A stretch of 6,193 nt of DNA from an uncultured delta proteobacterium. GTDB lineage: Bacteria > Desulfobacterota > WTBG01 > CAIYCZ01. The notes beneath the pieces were generated by a model, which saw only the letters and a list, made by a program, of their open reading frames with translations, made no database searches and was not told where the DNA came from. The position numbers and the translations under genes were made by a program. Positions 5,710 through 6,193 of the stretch are shown piece by piece; within the stretch, counting starts at the first letter, position 1, and every line of letters begins with the position of its first letter. The stretch spans positions 1-6,193 of the forward strand of contig CAIYCZ010000420.1 in assembly GCA_903924805.1 (NCBI GenBank), read 5' to 3'.

Positions 5710-5729
5710 GCATGTGAAAGGAGCACGCT

Positions 5730-6193
5730 ATGGGGATAAAATTCTTCCCGCGCATGTTAATGGCATTGGTTATCATCCTTTCTTGCACCTACCCGTTATC
5801 AGCCCAGTCAGACAATGAACAGCTTCCCTCCTGGGTTAAGCAGTGGAAGGATTGGGCTGCCTCAACAAATAATCCGGAATTTAAAGAATGGGCAAATAAA
5901 CTGTGCAGTCCTGAGGCAGTGAAAGCCGGCAAGGAGTGGGAGCAGTTTCTCGGCTACAATGCTGTTGACCTGGTTGCCAGGGATACCACAGCACCGAGCA
6001 TTCAACCGGGTCTCGTGATAACCCCGGAGAACGTGAAACAGTATGAAAAAGAGCTGCGGGAACTGTTCCCGTATGGTTTTGACTGGGAAGTTGACCGGCT
6101 TACCGGAACCGGTATTTTTGCCGGACGCAACCATCACCCGCTGGAAATGGTCATTGTGCCTACGACTCACGCAGGTAATGACCTGGCATATAT
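5730..6193 (+). CDS. Exported protein, 5' part only, possibly DUF1329 family
   Basis: The reading frame stays open to the window end, giving 154 residues with no stop. AAAGGAG (5717-5723) lies 6 bases before ATG 5730. The N-terminus MGIKFFPRMLMALVIILSC is a basic-then-hydrophobic export signal. Cleavage could be after LSA (23-25), or at ILSC19 if it is a lipoprotein. Next comes a tryptophan-rich stretch (LPSWVKQWKDWAAS, 32-45), then PGLVITPENVKQYEKELREL (93-112) and PYGFDWEVDR (114-123). The PGxxITxEN segment followed by a short helix and a W/V strand resembles the start of DUF1329 proteins, periplasmic or outer-membrane-linked proteins often seen with DUF1302 in proteobacteria. That family call is by pattern and tentative; without the C-terminal part it cannot be settled. 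Confidence 0.8.
   Translation, partial: MGIKFFPRMLMALVIILSCTYPLSAQSDNEQLPSWVKQWKDWAASTNNPEFKEWANKLCSPEAVKAGKEWEQFLGYNAVDLVARDTTAPSIQPGLVITPENVKQYEKELRELFPYGFDWEVDRLTGTGIFAGRNHHPLEMVIVPTTHAGNDLAY

Noticed and set aside
5862..6170. Minus-strand frame of 102 codons at the right end
   Set aside because: It is antisense to the exported-protein gene at 5730, which has a strong ribosome binding site, a signal peptide and an uninterrupted frame.

Overview
The window looks bacterial. It has strong Shine-Dalgarno sites, a Tat-signal protein, a tungsten-type aldehyde:ferredoxin oxidoreductase (AOR) family enzyme, a DUF362 protein and a CAGGCTGTTGAAAAA-type foldback repeat. I associate this combination with anaerobic Desulfobacterota or Nitrospirota-like lineages. 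That placement rests on gene content and memory of similar repeats, not on a marker gene, so treat it as a guess.

Layout. Positions 1-127 are a leader with a small hairpin and a plausible promoter. An AOR-family gene (128-1969, +) follows and faces a nitroreductase-family flavoprotein gene (2021-2680, -) across a 51-base gap. From 2681 to 3345 there is no intact gene, but the stretch is not empty. It holds (a) a Tat-signal-peptide remnant whose frame is broken by a 16-base insertion flanked by TGACC direct repeats, (b) a DUF3617-like remnant in which a good ribosome binding site and start codon are joined out of frame to about the last 36 codons, and (c) a 125-base foldback (MITE/REP-like) element with further arm-like sequences on both sides. 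This is a small graveyard between working genes.

A two-gene unit follows: a 148-residue protein of unknown function (3346-3792) and a 180-residue multi-spanning membrane protein with DxDH / HTxE / HLxxDxxH motifs (3789-4331). They overlap by ATGA and are probably co-translated. After a roughly 209-base AT-rich spacer comes a Tat-exported DUF362 protein without Fe-S motifs (4541-5521). Another AT-rich spacer carries the best sigma70-like promoter in the window and an inverted repeat. It leads into an exported protein cut off by the window end (5730-6193), possibly of the DUF1329 family.

The intact genes do not form one obvious pathway. AOR and nitroreductase are both redox enzymes but are convergent and so not co-transcribed. 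The 3346/3789 pair is the only clear operon. I see no CRISPR array, tRNA, rRNA, transposase or defence system. The most distinctive content is the remnant-plus-repeat block at 2750-3335 and the uncharacterised overlapping gene pair.
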